Positions 7,888-21,153 of a DNA stretch of 64,000 nt are shown in pieces; position 1 is the stretch's first letter; the number at the start of each line of letters is the position of its first letter. The stretch spans positions 1,798,001 to 1,862,000 of the forward strand of contig NZ_CP098480.1 in the NCBI RefSeq assembly GCF_023702715.1. Reading direction: 5' to 3'. Under the pieces are notes generated by a model, which saw only the letters and a program-made list of their open reading frames with translations, was not told the DNA's origin and did not search any database. This DNA comes from Acinetobacter sp. C32I (lineage in GTDB: Bacteria > Pseudomonadota > Gammaproteobacteria > Pseudomonadales > Moraxellaceae). Made by a program: the position numbers and the translations under genes.

Positions 7888-9536
7888 TTGTTTGCCTCTG
7901 CTTTTTTACCCCGAATCAATGATTCAGGATGCTGTTCAATATAATCAGCCATTAATTGTAAAGATGCCGCAGCTCGAGTCATTTGCTGCAATGCTTTACG
8001 CACATCCTGCTGCATCGGTGCATCACTAGATAAAATGGATTCACTCGATTGCATGGTTTTACGCACATCATTCAGCGTCGCTTGTAAACCAGGTGCGACT
8101 TTACCATCCAACTGTTTCACCAGTTTGTCTGTCGATTCAATGGTGGTGTTCATATTATTAAGCGTCTTACGAACATCTTGTCCAATTTCTTCGAGTGGGA
8201 ACTTACTCACTTTATCCGCGATTTGTGAAACTTGTGCCTGTAAGCCACTCAACTCTGTTGCCGTGGTTGGTACTTCAACACGCCCATCTGGTCTCGTGAT
8301 TAAAGACGCGGCTTTGGCTTTTGGAAACTTATCAAAGGCAATATAGTTCTGACCTGTTAATAAATTACCTGTCCGCATCTGCGCACGCCAACCTCTCTCA
8401 ATAAAGTATTTAAAAATTTCGCCATCTGGATCAAGTTCTTTGCCATGCGCTAAACGTGATGGATAAATCACTGCATCCACGCGCATTCTTAAATGCGTAT
8501 AAGACTGATCAAATTCGACATTGATTGCTTTGACATTACCAATCTCAATGCCCATAAAGTCAATTGGTGCACCCGCGGTTAAACCACGCAGCGAATGATC
8601 AAAGTACATAATAATTGGACGCGGCTTACCATCAGGCTCCTTCATCGCCTCTTTGCGAGAATCTGATAAAGTAAAATAACTATTGTCTGGTGCAATAGCG
8701 CCAGCAGAGTTTTCTGGATAGCCAAAGGCAATACCACCCGCAATAATACTGGCCAGCGATTGCGTATCCAGATTAAATCCTGAGGCATTTAAGGTCACAT
8801 CAACCCCACTGGCCTGCCAAAAACGTGCATCTGTGGTTACGAACTTATCGTAAGGAGATTGAATAAAGGTTTGTAGTTCAACACTTTTACCATCAGCTGC
8901 CAATTTATATGCCGTAATCTGCCCGACATTAATTCTGCGATAGTAAATCGGCACGCCAACATCAAGTGATCCCAAGTCCTGTGCTTTTAAGAAAAACACC
9001 TTACCCGGTATATCCGATGACACTACAGGTGGAACTTCGAGCCCAGTAAAATTCTCTTGCTTCTGTTCAGCCTTCCCCCCATCTACTTCAATGTATGCGC
9101 CTGAGAGTAAGGTATCAATACCCGAAATACCGCCAGTTCCCACTCGAGGTCTCACCACCCAAAAACGCGAATCTTTGGCAGCAAAATTACTGGCATCTTT
9201 ACGTAATTCGATTTTGGCAATGACATGCGAACGATCATCCGAAAGATCAATTTGTCGAACCAAGCCAATATCGACCTGTTTATAACGTACCGTGGTTTTC
9301 CCTGCAACCAAGCCTTCTGCTGTCCGGAAAGACACTTCAATGGTTGGGCCTGTATCCAAAACCGCTTTTGCTGCAAGCGAAAGTGCGATTAACAGCGCAA
9401 CAAATGGAACCAGCCAAATCAACGCAGGTCTCCAACGTCCCTTCTTTTTTTCAGGTTCGTCAAAGATTGCATCGTTCTGCGTTAACACCGCGGTGTTTTC
9501 TTCAGAATCTTGGCTATTCGGGGTATTTTCTGACAT
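7884..9536 (-). CDS. pqiB: PqiB, MCE-family periplasmic tunnel protein
   Basis: About 550 residues from the chosen start, close to E. coli PqiB. One N-terminal membrane segment (RPALIWLVPFVALLIALSLA) is followed by three MCE/MlaD domains, beginning near VSFRTAEGLVAGK, VFFLKAQDLGSLDVG and IMYFDHSLRGLTAG. A C-terminal coiled-coil-like helical region follows (LQAQVSQIADKVSKF onwards). MCE rings stack into a channel that carries lipids between membranes. I chose the ATG at 9536 because it has a GAAAGA element about 8 bases upstream; an in-frame TTG eight codons earlier (9560) is possible but unlikely. The stop overlaps pqiC by 4 bases, and the pqiA genes lie directly upstream. Confidence 0.9.
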   Translation of the reverse strand: MSENTPNSQDSEENTAVLTQNDAIFDEPEKKKGRWRPALIWLVPFVALLIALSLAAKAVLDTGPTIEVSFRTAEGLVAGKTTVRYKQVDIGLVRQIDLSDDRSHVIAKIELRKDASNFAAKDSRFWVVRPRVGTGGISGIDTLLSGAYIEVDGGKAEQKQENFTGLEVPPVVSSDIPGKVFFLKAQDLGSLDVGVPIYYRRINVGQITAYKLAADGKSVELQTFIQSPYDKFVTTDARFWQASGVDVTLNASGFNLDTQSLASIIAGGIAFGYPENSAGAIAPDNSYFTLSDSRKEAMKEPDGKPRPIIMYFDHSLRGLTAGAPIDFMGIEIGNVKAINVEFDQSYTHLRMRVDAVIYPSRLAHGKELDPDGEIFKYFIERGWRAQMRTGNLLTGQNYIAFDKFPKAKAASLITRPDGRVEVPTTATELSGLQAQVSQIADKVSKFPLEEIGQDVRKTLNNMNTTIESTDKLVKQLDGKVAPGLQATLNDVRKTMQSSESILSSDAPMQQDVRKALQQMTRAAASLQLMADYIEQHPESLIRGKKAEANK

Positions 9537-9581
9537 AGTGATCTTTCTTTTATAGGTCAAAAATAAGGCTCATCGTCAATC

Positions 9582-10361
9582 TTAACTCTTTAATTGATGA
9601 ATCGCCGTTCCTTTCAAATGATTTAATTGTTGCGCATTTGCATGACGCGCCTTGAAATAATTGTCCCAAATAATTCTAGGATCAAAACTAAGTGAAGCCA
9701 ACATGGTTAACACCACAACAGCGCCAAATGCGACTGCACCCGGTCCGGCCAAAATAGTCGCCAATGACTGAATTTGAATCAATGCGGTCAGCAATGCAAC
9801 CACAAAAACATCGATCATTGACCACCGCCCAATAAATTCGACAATACGATACATCAGCGCACATTGTTCAGGGGTAAAATGCCATCTCGATGATGACTGC
9901 ATATAGACTGAAATTAATAAAAAAATCAGAATCAATAATTTTAAAATCGGGATAAAAATACTGGCCATAAAAATAACCACGGACACCAGATAATCACTAT
10001 TTTGCCAAAAATAGATCACACCACTGATAATGGTATCTTGCTGACGCCCCAGCAAAGAATCGGTAACGGTCATGGGTAGCACATTTGCTGGAATATATAA
10101 AATTGCTGCAGCGACCACCAAAGCAAAAGTACGATTTAAACTTTGTGGTTTACGTGAGTGCAAGGTACTTTTGCATCTTGAACATTGAGCATGATTTTGC
10201 TGATCTGCGTGACTCGCTACAGCATTCAGTAATCCACAGCAATGACATTGAATGAGCCCAACCTGTTTTGCCCTGACATAGTTTTTGATCTGTAAATCAA
10301 CATCGGAAAGGTGTTCTACAATTGAACCAATCTCGGTGTCATGGTCGTGTTTTTGCTTCAT
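9582..10361 (-). CDS. pqiA: PqiA-domain inner-membrane protein, second half
   Basis: 259 residues. A zinc-ribbon-like N-terminus has two CxxC pairs (CHCC and CSRC), then about four membrane segments of the paraquat-inducible protein A domain (FALVVAAAILYIPANVLPMTV first). E. coli PqiA carries two such domains in one chain; here they are split between this gene and the one upstream, whose stop it overlaps by 4 bases (ATGA). It probably forms the inner-membrane partner of PqiB together with the upstream half. Confidence 0.85.
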   Translation of the reverse strand: MKQKHDHDTEIGSIVEHLSDVDLQIKNYVRAKQVGLIQCHCCGLLNAVASHADQQNHAQCSRCKSTLHSRKPQSLNRTFALVVAAAILYIPANVLPMTVTDSLLGRQQDTIISGVIYFWQNSDYLVSVVIFMASIFIPILKLLILIFLLISVYMQSSSRWHFTPEQCALMYRIVEFIGRWSMIDVFVVALLTALIQIQSLATILAGPGAVAFGAVVVLTMLASLSFDPRIIWDNYFKARHANAQQLNHLKGTAIHQLKS

Positions 10362-11008
10362 CCAAGACTCCGATCAACTTCATCCCAGATATCTTTAATC
10401 TTGACCGAAGCGATATAGACCAAAAGCACGCTCAATAATGTAAATGCCCAAAGTGCAACACCAGGAATAACGGTGACCATGCCCACAAGTTTGACCAAGG
10501 TTACCAGTACACCAATTAAGAAAACCTCAACCATGCCCCATGTCCGAAACAAAAATAAGGCTCTCAATGCCAAAGTCAAAAATTGAGGCCTGACCTTCAA
10601 CACACTAATAAAGAAAAGCACATAGCTCAGCAATAACAGCTCAACCAAAGGCACAATAAAAGTTGTAATCAGAATCAGCACCCCGACTAAGGCACGATCA
10701 ATATGAAACATGGTCCATGCAGCACCGATTAAAGTGGTCTGAGAGGTATTGCCCTGTAGCTCCACAATGACGATGGGAAAACTATTGGCAATCACGAAGA
10801 TAATCAATGCAGTAATGACCAGCGCCAGTAGGGATGAAAACGAACGGCTACGGCGATAAAGTTCAGCACCACAACAAGTACAATAAGCGCGTTCGCCCGA
10901 CGCCAACTCAACCTTACGGTAAATCGCGTCACATTCTTCACAACCCGCCAGTTCAGTGGGTCTGACTTGCTGACCAATCACGAAGGATGGATTATTTTTA
11001 TTCGCCAT
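10358..11008 (-). CDS. pqiA: PqiA-domain inner-membrane protein, first half
   Basis: 216 residues with an N-terminal zinc ribbon (CEEC and CTCC) and a four-helix PqiA membrane domain (LLALVITALIIFVIANSFPIV first). First gene of the pqiA-pqiA-pqiB-pqiC unit, all joined by overlaps or a 45-base gap. Its start has only a weak GAG upstream. The split of PqiA into two single-domain proteins is a recurrent arrangement in gamma-proteobacteria, not a frameshift, since each half has its own cysteine pairs and start. Confidence 0.85.
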   Translation of the reverse strand: MANKNNPSFVIGQQVRPTELAGCEECDAIYRKVELASGERAYCTCCGAELYRRSRSFSSLLALVITALIIFVIANSFPIVIVELQGNTSQTTLIGAAWTMFHIDRALVGVLILITTFIVPLVELLLLSYVLFFISVLKVRPQFLTLALRALFLFRTWGMVEVFLIGVLVTLVKLVGMVTVIPGVALWAFTLLSVLLVYIASVKIKDIWDEVDRSLG

Positions 11009-11253
11009 AAAGTCAAACTCATCACACAGATTGTTTGTTGTTTAAGAAATCGACTTAACCCATTTATACCTTTTATTTTTGCAATCACAACCAAGGACTG
11101 TATTTCTTACACAATATGTAAACAAATCATCATCTAAAAGCATTCTTAATCATATCGATTGATGGCTTATTCAGTCTTTATCTGAAAGAGCAAAGCTCAG
11201 GTATAGGTAGTCTATCACCGACCGAGAGATCGCCCTATCATCATACATAAAAA

Positions 11254-11294
11254 AGACGAATAGGTTGCAGATCACGCCTACAACCTATTCGTCT
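11254..11294 (-). terminator. Strong intrinsic terminator after the amino acid permease
   Basis: A perfect 14-bp stem (AGACGAATAGGTTG at 11254-11267 with its complement at 11281-11294) has a 13-base loop and is followed on the minus strand by six T residues. The rest of the 315-base gap 11009-11323 shows no gene; it must hold the pqi promoter. Confidence 0.9.
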
Positions 11295-11323
11295 ATACGT
11301 TTATTTTTAAATAAAAATTTTAT

Positions 11324-12814
11324 TTAAATGGCTTTGTTTTTATAAAAAATATTGTAGCTCGCATAACAGGCGATAATAAATAATACACAACAGACAAAAC
11401 CCACTTGCATTGATGGATCGGTCACCATACTGATACAGGTAATCACACAGAACACACCACCTAAAATCGGGGTGAGTGGGAATAATGGTGCAGCAAATTT
11501 TAAGTCTTTGACTGTTTTACCCGATTTGATCCATTGTCTGCGGAAGTTAAATTGGGAAACACAAATCGAAATCCATACCACCACCATGGTAAAAGCGGCA
11601 ACACCCAATAAATTTTTGAAAATTGTTTCAGGTGCAAAATGTTCCGATAATAACCCTGGAATCGCGCCAAACATGGTCACAATAATCGCGATAATCGGTG
11701 TGCCTGAACGAGTTAATTTTGAAAATACCTTCGGCAACTGATTCTTTGCAGACAATGACCACATCATCCGCGATGCAGCAAATAAACCTGAGTTTGCAGC
11801 AGATAAAAGCGCAGTAATAATCACAAAACGAATAATATCTTCTGCGTATGGAATACCAATATAATTAAATACGGTAACGAATGGGCTATTGCTGACACTA
11901 TTGGCATTTATACCTGCCATTTCATAAGGCAGTAATGCACAAATCACCACAATGGTACCCACAAAGAAAATCAACAAACGCCAAATCGCAGCATTGATTG
12001 CTTTAGGTACTGTTTTCGCAGGTTCTTCTGCTTCACCTGCAGCGACACCAATCAACTCTGTGCCAGAGAATGCAAAGTTCACGATCAACATGGTCGCGAA
12101 AATTGGGAAAATACCATTTGGAAACCAGCCATGTTCCGTCAACTTACTGAACAGCGGTGCAGACTCATGCCCATGATAAGAAATAAAGCCAAAGATAGCG
12201 GCTAAACCCAATCCAATAAAACAGATAATGGTCAGGACTTTAACCAAAGACAGCCAGAACTCTGACTCAGCAAATAGCCGTGTCGAACTGACATTTAAGC
12301 TAAATACCAACCCTGCAAATAATAAGGTCCAGGTCCACATGGAAATAGACGGAAACCATTCCTGCATCAATAAAGCAGCGGCTGTAAATTCAGTCCCTAA
12401 TGTTGCAGTCCATGTCAGCCAATACAACCACGTGATCATATAGCCTGTGCCTGGGCCAATATAGGTTCTGGCATATTCACCAAAAGAACCTGAAACTGGC
12501 ATTTGTACAGCGAGTTCACCTAAACACAACATCACCATGTATGCAATCACACCACCCAGTAGGTAAGAGAGAATCGCACCGACTGGACCAGCCTGAGAAA
12601 TGACATCACCAGAGCCTAAAAACAACCCTGTTCCAATTGCACCACCTAAAGAAATCATGACCAGATGACGTTTGGTCATGGCACGTTTCAATGGTTTACC
12701 CACTTCAATCTCTGCGCTCGAAGTTTCCGATAAACTGGCAACATCCTGCTGTGGTACATATTGTCCACTCAGGGCTTGGCCTGAGGGAAATGTCTTTTCG
12801 TTATTGTTACTCAT
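11324..12814 (-). CDS. Amino acid permease, APC family (LysP/RocE-like), probable arginine importer
   Basis: 496 residues with about 12 membrane helices. The APC amino acid transporter signature follows the first helix: HLVMISLGGAIGTGLFLGSG, then ELAVQMPVSGSFGEYA. A 45-residue polar N-terminal extension precedes it. The closest families by feel are LysP, RocE/RocC and GabP-type proton symporters. It lies 172 bases downstream of astE on the same strand and is followed by a strong terminator. A role in taking up arginine or ornithine for the Ast pathway is therefore the most economical guess; the substrate is not readable from sequence. Confidence 0.85.
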   Translation of the reverse strand: MSNNNEKTFPSGQALSGQYVPQQDVASLSETSSAEIEVGKPLKRAMTKRHLVMISLGGAIGTGLFLGSGDVISQAGPVGAILSYLLGGVIAYMVMLCLGELAVQMPVSGSFGEYARTYIGPGTGYMITWLYWLTWTATLGTEFTAAALLMQEWFPSISMWTWTLLFAGLVFSLNVSSTRLFAESEFWLSLVKVLTIICFIGLGLAAIFGFISYHGHESAPLFSKLTEHGWFPNGIFPIFATMLIVNFAFSGTELIGVAAGEAEEPAKTVPKAINAAIWRLLIFFVGTIVVICALLPYEMAGINANSVSNSPFVTVFNYIGIPYAEDIIRFVIITALLSAANSGLFAASRMMWSLSAKNQLPKVFSKLTRSGTPIIAIIVTMFGAIPGLLSEHFAPETIFKNLLGVAAFTMVVVWISICVSQFNFRRQWIKSGKTVKDLKFAAPLFPLTPILGGVFCVITCISMVTDPSMQVGFVCCVLFIIACYASYNIFYKNKAI

Positions 12815-12986
12815 ACACGGTCACTCCAACTGTATTCTTATGACAACCTGTCCTTGCTGTTTCACTTTCATAAAAACGAATATCTAAACGATATTCTTTG
12901 ACACGTTTTGTTCTATTGAACATCCATATTCAAACTCCATTTCATCTATTCCTTGCCGACAGTTAAACTGTTAAAGCGGCGACTGT

Positions 12987-13961
12987 TTATTCAATTTCTT
13001 TTAAAATCAGCCCTGCTCGAAGCCCTGTTTTTACCTTAGGGTTTGGAAATAAAATCCAGACTTGTTGATCATGCGCGGCATAATCCCCAGCCTGTTGTGT
13101 TGCAATCAACTCGCCTTTCTGAAAAGTAGAAAAGTTTGGTGCGTCAGCACTCAATTTAAGTTGAAAATCTTCACTTTGTTTTAAGATTGAATCCACCACC
13201 TTAAACTGGCGAATGTCGGATTTCTGTCTGATCGGCAATGCTTGATCTGCAAGAACTGCGCGCAGCATCTGGTCAGTACTGGCAAACTGGGCTAAATCAT
13301 TGGCCCCAAAAGGTTTGGCCTTGCCTAGCTCCAAAGTACTACTCGCTGCCTGAAATTTTTCAGCCGTAAAGTGAGTAAAGGTTTTGCCTGCGGCATTGTG
13401 ATAGACCAAGGCATCCAAATCAGCAGCCTCTAGACTTTGAATGAGGAATTCATCATAAGGCTGGCTTTGGTATGGAAATAGTGCAAAAACGGGTAACAAT
13501 GAGGCACGAATTGCCGTATGCAGATCAAAATGATAGCGCTGTGCTTGCGGCTGACTTTGTTCAAAAAACTGTGCTGTTACTTGCTCTAAGTGAGCAGCTC
13601 GTTCGGTTTCCTGATCTTGAATTAAATCTTGATACGCACCACAAAACATGCGGTTCATATCATTTTCAAGATAGCGCACCCCATGTCGAATCGCTTCAGG
13701 ATTCCCCAACACAAACAGTACGCGTACTGCAAGCGTTAAACGCTCGGCAAATAGGTCATGAATAATTTGGTCCAATAGCTCGATCGGTGCAGTTTCATTG
13801 CCATGAATCCCAGCAGAAAGTACCATGGTCTTTCCATAGTTTGTCTTCGGTGTACATTGCAATAGCCCTTCACCCAACCACTGCCATGTAAATCCTGTCG
13901 TCTCACCTTGCATCTGCACAGGCATTCGTTGCGTTAAAGTCAACGTTAATAGATCAACCAT
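12987..13961 (-). CDS. astE: Succinylglutamate desuccinylase AstE
   Basis: 324 residues. Last step of the arginine succinyltransferase pathway: N-succinylglutamate to glutamate and succinate. It belongs to the zinc-dependent AstE/aspartoacylase carboxypeptidase family. Metal-site motifs are visible: [15 protein letters not shown] (HxxE) near residue 53 and FDLHTAIR for the third ligand. Length is normal for AstE. It is the last ast gene of the run, 33 bases downstream of astB, with the permease next. Confidence 0.93.
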   Translation of the reverse strand: MVDLLTLTLTQRMPVQMQGETTGFTWQWLGEGLLQCTPKTNYGKTMVLSAGIHGNETAPIELLDQIIHDLFAERLTLAVRVLFVLGNPEAIRHGVRYLENDMNRMFCGAYQDLIQDQETERAAHLEQVTAQFFEQSQPQAQRYHFDLHTAIRASLLPVFALFPYQSQPYDEFLIQSLEAADLDALVYHNAAGKTFTHFTAEKFQAASSTLELGKAKPFGANDLAQFASTDQMLRAVLADQALPIRQKSDIRQFKVVDSILKQSEDFQLKLSADAPNFSTFQKGELIATQQAGDYAAHDQQVWILFPNPKVKTGLRAGLILKEIE

Positions 13962-13994
13962 GTACTTTCATCCTTAAAAGCCGTTGTTTACTGT

Positions 13995-15335
13995 TTATCT
14001 TTGGAAGTGATAAACCGAACCTAAAGCTAAAATTTTGGTTAACTCATCTAGTGCTGTACGGCTCTCGATCAATAAACTTGGATCAGCCAAATCGTCTTGT
14101 GTTAACTCATCACGATAGTGCTGATCGACCCACTGATTCAGCGTTTTGAACAATGCATCATTCATAAACAAGTTTGGATTCACCGCATTTAGTTCCGCTT
14201 CATTCACGGCAACACGCAATCTCAAACATGCAGGTCCACCACCATTACGCATACTTTCACGCAGATCAAACACCTTGATGTCATCAATTGGCGTACCCAT
14301 TTGAATCATGTCATTCAGGTAGCTCCATACCGCCTTGTTATGGCGTGATTCCTCTGGTACCACAATGCTCATACCACCATCTGCACGAGTCAAAATCTGA
14401 CTGTTGAACAAATAAGTCGAGACCGCATCTGCAACGCTGACACGATTGTCAGGGACTTCAATCGAGATAAAATCTTGTTCGATCCCCGCCATTTTTTGAC
14501 GGATTTCATCCAATGCCGCAGCTTGATTCAAAAAGGCTTGTTGATGGTGGAACAAGACCTGTTGATTACTCACGGCGATCACATCGTTATGAAATACACC
14601 TTGATCAATCACATCTGGATTTTGCTGAATAAACACGGTTCGTTTCGCATCTAAACGATGTAAACGAGCAATTGCCTCACTTGCTTCACGGGTTTGACGC
14701 GCAGGAAATTTCTGCGGTGCAACCGTTCCACCCAGTTGTTGCTGTCCATAAACAAAAACCTGTACACCCGCCTGATCATATCCACCACCAAGGCGGTTAT
14801 GATTGGCTGCCCCTTCATCACCAAATAAGGCGGCTTCAGGCAGTGCTTCATGATGCGCGAAATATACATCATTATTGAACATCGCTTGAAGAATACGCGT
14901 GGTCGTATGATGCTCAATTGATCGATGGAACTTATTATTCAGGTTTGCAGCGGTAAAATGCATACGTCCGTCAGCACTATCTGCCGATGGTGACACCGTA
15001 CACGAGTTGGCCGTCCACATCGAAGAAGCAGAGCTCAACGATGATAATAAGGCTGGCGCAGTACGCATCGCTTGGCTAATCACGTCAATATCACTACCCG
15101 TAAAACCCAAACGGCGTAGCGTTGGTACATGCGGACGCTCTTGTGGGGCAAACACCCCTTGCTTGAGGCCTAAATCCGCAAGGGCTTTCATTTTCTTTAA
15201 GCCTTGCTTAGCTGCTAGTTTCGGATTTGACGCATTATTACGGTTCTTGGTTGATGCAACATTACCAAACGATAAGCCTGCATAATGATGCGTCGGCCCC
15301 ACTAAACCATCAAAATTAATTTCATAACCTGACAT
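13995..15335 (-). CDS. astB: N-succinylarginine dihydrolase AstB
   Basis: 446 residues, the usual AstB length. It converts N-succinylarginine to N-succinylornithine, two ammonia and carbon dioxide. Clear family motifs: [19 protein letters not shown] at the N-terminus, [31 protein letters not shown], and [19 protein letters not shown] with the catalytic Cys near the C-terminus. It lies between astD (32-base gap) and astE in the order C-A-D-B-E, as in E. coli. Confidence 0.95.
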   Translation of the reverse strand: MSGYEINFDGLVGPTHHYAGLSFGNVASTKNRNNASNPKLAAKQGLKKMKALADLGLKQGVFAPQERPHVPTLRRLGFTGSDIDVISQAMRTAPALLSSLSSASSMWTANSCTVSPSADSADGRMHFTAANLNNKFHRSIEHHTTTRILQAMFNNDVYFAHHEALPEAALFGDEGAANHNRLGGGYDQAGVQVFVYGQQQLGGTVAPQKFPARQTREASEAIARLHRLDAKRTVFIQQNPDVIDQGVFHNDVIAVSNQQVLFHHQQAFLNQAAALDEIRQKMAGIEQDFISIEVPDNRVSVADAVSTYLFNSQILTRADGGMSIVVPEESRHNKAVWSYLNDMIQMGTPIDDIKVFDLRESMRNGGGPACLRLRVAVNEAELNAVNPNLFMNDALFKTLNQWVDQHYRDELTQDDLADPSLLIESRTALDELTKILALGSVYHFQR

Positions 15336-15367
15336 TTTATTCTCCCTGTGTCCCGATACGAGCCGAC

Positions 15368-17880
<2,513 letters not shown>

Positions 17881-17901
17881 GGGCAGATGCTCACAGCAGA
17901 C

Positions 17902-19107
17902 TTAGAGGCGTGCTAATGCACGAACAAAACGGCTTAGACCTTCATCAATATCGTGTTGAGGAATGATCAATGAAGGAGTAAAGCGTACTACATCTGCACC
18001 CGCTACTAAGGCCAATAGCCCTTCTTCACCCGCTAAGGTCACGATATTCTTCGCTTTGCCAGCATGTTCATCTTTCAATACACAGCCGATTAACAAACCT
18101 TGACCACGGATTTCTTTGAACAATCCATACTCAGCATTGATTTTGTTTAAGGCATCGATGAAATATTGATGACGTTGTTTAACGCCATCTAACACTTCTG
18201 GTGTATTGATAAATTCAAATACCGCGCCAGCAACCGCACAAGCCAACGGGTTACCACCATAAGTGGTACCGTGATCGCCGACTGCATACATGTTGGCATA
18301 ATGATCGGTAGTGATCATTGCACCAATCGGGAAACCACCACCCAATGCTTTTGCCGTGGTCAAAATATCAGGTGTTACGCCTGTATTCATATAGGCATAT
18401 AATGAACCTGTACGACCGACACCCGTTTGGACTTCATCAAAAATCAGCACAGCACCTTTTTCATCACACAGTGCACGCAAGCCTTTTAAGAATTCGATAT
18501 CTGCTGGCAGAACGCCACCTTCGCCTTGAATCGGCTCGACAATCACGGCACAAGTATTTTCAGTGATCGCTGCTTTTGCTGCTTCAAGGTCATTAAATGC
18601 AGTATGCTCAATGCCACCCGGTAATGGTGCAAAGTCTTGAGAATATTTTGGCTGACCACCCGCTGTTACGGTAAACAAAGTACGACCGTGGAAAGCATTC
18701 TTAAATGCAACAATCTGGTTCTTGTTTGCATTACCACTGAGCAAACCGACTTTACGCGCCAGTTTTAATGCTGCTTCGTTGGCTTCTGCACCAGAGTTAC
18801 AGAAAAAGACTTTGTCAGCAAAGGTGCTATCCACCAATTGTTTCGCTAAGCGCAATACAGGCTCGTTGGTATAACCATTCCCAATGTGCCACAGCTTTTG
18901 TGCTTGTTCAGTTAAGGCTTTTACTGCAACAGGATGTGCATGACCCAAGGCATTTACCGCAATCCCACCTGCAAAATCAACATATTCTTTATCGTTTTGA
19001 TCCCAAAGACGTGACCCTTCGCCACGCACTAAAATAAAGTTTGCTGGGGCAAAAACTGGAACCATCCAATCATTAAAATTGCTACGTGTAATTGCGACTT
19101 CGCTCAT
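17902..19107 (-). CDS. astC: Succinylornithine transaminase AstC (class III PLP)
   Basis: 401 residues. It transfers the amino group of N-succinylornithine to 2-oxoglutarate, giving succinylglutamate semialdehyde and glutamate. Class III aminotransferase motifs are present: [16 protein letters not shown] for cofactor phosphate binding, [14 protein letters not shown] with the PLP-contacting Asp, and Lys253 in [14 protein letters not shown]. AstC and acetylornithine aminotransferase ArgD are close relatives; the ast context decides. First ast gene, 78 bases after gdhA, with a hairpin in the gap and AGGAAG ahead of the start. Confidence 0.93.
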   Translation of the reverse strand: MSEVAITRSNFNDWMVPVFAPANFILVRGEGSRLWDQNDKEYVDFAGGIAVNALGHAHPVAVKALTEQAQKLWHIGNGYTNEPVLRLAKQLVDSTFADKVFFCNSGAEANEAALKLARKVGLLSGNANKNQIVAFKNAFHGRTLFTVTAGGQPKYSQDFAPLPGGIEHTAFNDLEAAKAAITENTCAVIVEPIQGEGGVLPADIEFLKGLRALCDEKGAVLIFDEVQTGVGRTGSLYAYMNTGVTPDILTTAKALGGGFPIGAMITTDHYANMYAVGDHGTTYGGNPLACAVAGAVFEFINTPEVLDGVKQRHQYFIDALNKINAEYGLFKEIRGQGLLIGCVLKDEHAGKAKNIVTLAGEEGLLALVAGADVVRFTPSLIIPQHDIDEGLSRFVRALARL

Positions 19108-19137
19108 TTTATTTACTCACTTCCTGTTTAATCTTCA

Positions 19138-19161
19138 GGCTTGTTAAATGCTCAACAAGCC
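19138..19161 (-). promoter_or_regulatory. Hairpin between gdhA and astC
   Basis: GGCTTGTT at 19138-19145 pairs with AACAAGCC at 19154-19161, with an 8-base loop and no T-tract on the minus strand. It could reduce read-through from gdhA into the ast genes or protect a processed end. A full terminator is not supported. Confidence 0.4.
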
Positions 19162-19185
19162 CTTCTCTTTAATTTTATAAATGAC

Positions 19186-20460
19186 TTAACCCGGGAAAAT
19201 ACCGCGTTCTTTACGCGCTTTCAGAATACGTTCACATGCCAAAATATACGCTGCGGTACGTAAGCTACATTCCTTCTGTGCTGCCGTATTCCAAACATCA
19301 GCAATTGCTTGGATCATCAACTTATCAAGACGTTCATTGATTTCATCCTCGCTCCAGAAGTAACTCGCCATATCTTGAACCCATTCAAAATAACTGACAG
19401 TTACACCACCCGCGTTACAGATCACATCTGGAACCACAGTAATGTCGCGACTGACAAATACATCATCTGCTTCTGGATAGGTTGGGCCGTTCGCGCCTTC
19501 AAGTACGATTTTCGCTTTTAGTTTTTGTGCACGTTCAACCGTAATCTGACCTTCCAATGCCGCAGGAATCAGAATGTCCATATCAACCGTCCAGAATTCT
19601 TCGTCTGAGATCACAGTTGAATCAACAAAGCCCATCACGCCGCCTGTTTCAACCACATGCTTTTGCAGTGCTTTAACATCCAAGCCTTCTGCATTGAAAA
19701 TGGTACCGGTATGGTCTTGTACAGCAACGATTTTTGCGCCTGCATGGCTAAACAAATAAGCGGCTTCATTTCCGACGTTACCGAAGCCTTGCACAGCAAC
19801 TTTGCTGCCTTCGACTGGTAATTTAATGCGTTCCGCAACCTGCATACCCGTTACGAATACACCACGGCCTGTTGCACGAACTCGGCCTAGTGAACCACCT
19901 AAATGAACTGGCTTACCCGTCACCACACCTGTTACGGTATGACCTTTGATACTTGAATAGGTATCCATCATCCAGCCCATAATATTGGCATTGGTGCCGA
20001 CATCTGGCGCAGGAATATCAATTTGAGGACCAATGATTGGACTGATTTCACTGGTGAAACGACGGGTTAAACGCTCTAATTCACGTGGTGAAAGTTCTTT
20101 CGGATTGACACGAATACCGCCTTTAGCACCACCGAACGGCAGGTTCAATACTGCAGTTTTAATGGTCATCCATGCAGATAAAGCCATCACTTCATTCAGT
20201 TCAACATCTTGGTGATAGCGGATACCGCCTTTACCTGGACCACGTGATAAATTGTGCTGTACACGGTAACCTTCAAAATGGCGAATTGAACCATCGTCCA
20301 TCACGATTGGAACATCAACGATAAGCGTACGCTTTGGGGTTTTCAGTGTGTTGACAAAGTTACTGAGGTCAGCATCCAAATAAGGTGCCACTCGATCTAC
20401 TTGAGTGAGAAAAGTTTGCCAAGCACTGCCATTTTGAGCCGCATATGATAAAGACATCAT
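19186..20460 (-). CDS. gdhA: Glutamate dehydrogenase (Glu/Leu/Phe/Val family), catabolic RocG-like size
   Basis: 424 residues. Hexameric small-type GDH, deaminating glutamate to 2-oxoglutarate. Substrate-site motifs are seen ([22 protein letters not shown] with catalytic Lys, [15 protein letters not shown]) and a Rossmann dinucleotide fold ([14 protein letters not shown]). Length equals Bacillus RocG. Together with the ast genes just downstream, this suggests an NAD-linked catabolic enzyme that disposes of the glutamate made from arginine. The cofactor preference is inferred. It is divergent from the Lrp-type regulator across a 225-base intergenic region. Confidence 0.9.
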   Translation of the reverse strand: MMSLSYAAQNGSAWQTFLTQVDRVAPYLDADLSNFVNTLKTPKRTLIVDVPIVMDDGSIRHFEGYRVQHNLSRGPGKGGIRYHQDVELNEVMALSAWMTIKTAVLNLPFGGAKGGIRVNPKELSPRELERLTRRFTSEISPIIGPQIDIPAPDVGTNANIMGWMMDTYSSIKGHTVTGVVTGKPVHLGGSLGRVRATGRGVFVTGMQVAERIKLPVEGSKVAVQGFGNVGNEAAYLFSHAGAKIVAVQDHTGTIFNAEGLDVKALQKHVVETGGVMGFVDSTVISDEEFWTVDMDILIPAALEGQITVERAQKLKAKIVLEGANGPTYPEADDVFVSRDITVVPDVICNAGGVTVSYFEWVQDMASYFWSEDEINERLDKLMIQAIADVWNTAAQKECSLRTAAYILACERILKARKERGIFPG

Positions 20461-20605
20461 CTATTCCTTAATTAATCAATTGTCCCTGTTATTCACAGAT
20501 TCCCTTTGTTTAAGGGTGTCCTACCCCCATCCTCCCTGATGCGCATTCAGCTTCTTTCGTGCCGAAGTAAAAATGCTTGGGGTGTTGTATTGTTATTATT
20601 ATTAA

Positions 20606-20620
20606 GAATCAAATTGATTC
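20606..20620. promoter_or_regulatory. Palindrome in the gdhA / Lrp divergent promoter region
   Basis: GAATCA-AAT-TGATTC is a perfect 6-3-6 inverted repeat, in an AT-rich stretch 12 bases ahead of a TATAAT. Lrp/AsnC proteins favour such palindromes, so this is a candidate operator for the adjacent regulator; binding is not shown. Confidence 0.4.
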
Positions 20621-20631
20621 ACAAAATTCGT

Positions 20632-20637
20632 TATAAT
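20632..20637 (+). promoter_or_regulatory. -10 element of the Lrp-type regulator gene
   Basis: TATAAT lies 49 bases ahead of the chosen ATG. No good -35 hexamer is visible at 17-bp spacing, suggesting activator or autoregulatory control. The palindrome just upstream would overlap the polymerase site. Confidence 0.4.
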
Positions 20638-20685
20638 GATTAAAATGAATTATTTTTTATCAATTTGCTAATAGAAAGAATCAAA

Positions 20686-21108
20686 ATGAACAATATCGAT
20701 CATATTATATTAGGCTTACTCAAAGACAATGCACGGATGTCGATTACCGACTTGGCAGCAAAAACACGGGTGTCTCGTGCCACAGTGCAGAAACGAATTG
20801 AATATATGGAATCAACGGGGATTATCACGGGCTATACCGTGCGTTTCCGTCCCAATGCTGAAAAAAATATTATTCGGGCATGGATGAATATCATGGTTGA
20901 AGGTACACGAGCACAGGCGGTAATTCGAGAGTTACGTTTAGAATCAGCCGTTGAACGACTGCATACCACCAATGGTAAATGGGATATTCTGGTTGAGTTG
21001 CAATCTGACAGTTTAGAAAACTTTGATAAAGCGCTGGAACGAATTCGAAATATTTCAGGGATTTACAATAGTGAAACCAGTATTTTACTTTCCACCTATA
21101 AGACCTAA
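20686..21108 (+). CDS. Lrp/AsnC-family transcriptional regulator of the gdhA-ast region
   Basis: 140 residues. The N-terminal winged helix-turn-helix (ILGLLKDNARMSITDLAAKT, then RVSRATVQKRIEYME) is followed by a ligand-binding RAM domain with the usual LHTTNGKWDILVELQ and a C-terminal effector region. Such proteins sense amino acids and often control a neighbouring catabolic operon. Divergence from gdhA-astCADBE makes arginine, ornithine or glutamate likely effectors; this is inference. I take the ATG at 20686, with AGAAAG about 8 bases upstream, over an in-frame TTG at 20665. A bidirectional terminator follows directly. Confidence 0.85.
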   Translation: MNNIDHIILGLLKDNARMSITDLAAKTRVSRATVQKRIEYMESTGIITGYTVRFRPNAEKNIIRAWMNIMVEGTRAQAVIRELRLESAVERLHTTNGKWDILVELQSDSLENFDKALERIRNISGIYNSETSILLSTYKT

Positions 21109-21140
21109 AAAAAGGGACTCTAGCTAGAGTCCCTTTTTTT
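21107..21140. terminator. Bidirectional terminator between the Lrp gene and maeA
   Basis: GGGACTC and GAGTCCC flank a small TAGCTA loop, preceded by a run of A and followed by seven T. The left arm overlaps the stop codon of the regulator. It serves both converging genes. Confidence 0.9.
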
Positions 21141-21153
21141 ATCAACGGATGGC

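Noticed and set aside
19138..19161. Full terminator between gdhA and astC
   Set aside because: An 8-bp stem without a T-tract; read-through into ast is expected, so it is listed only as a hairpin.
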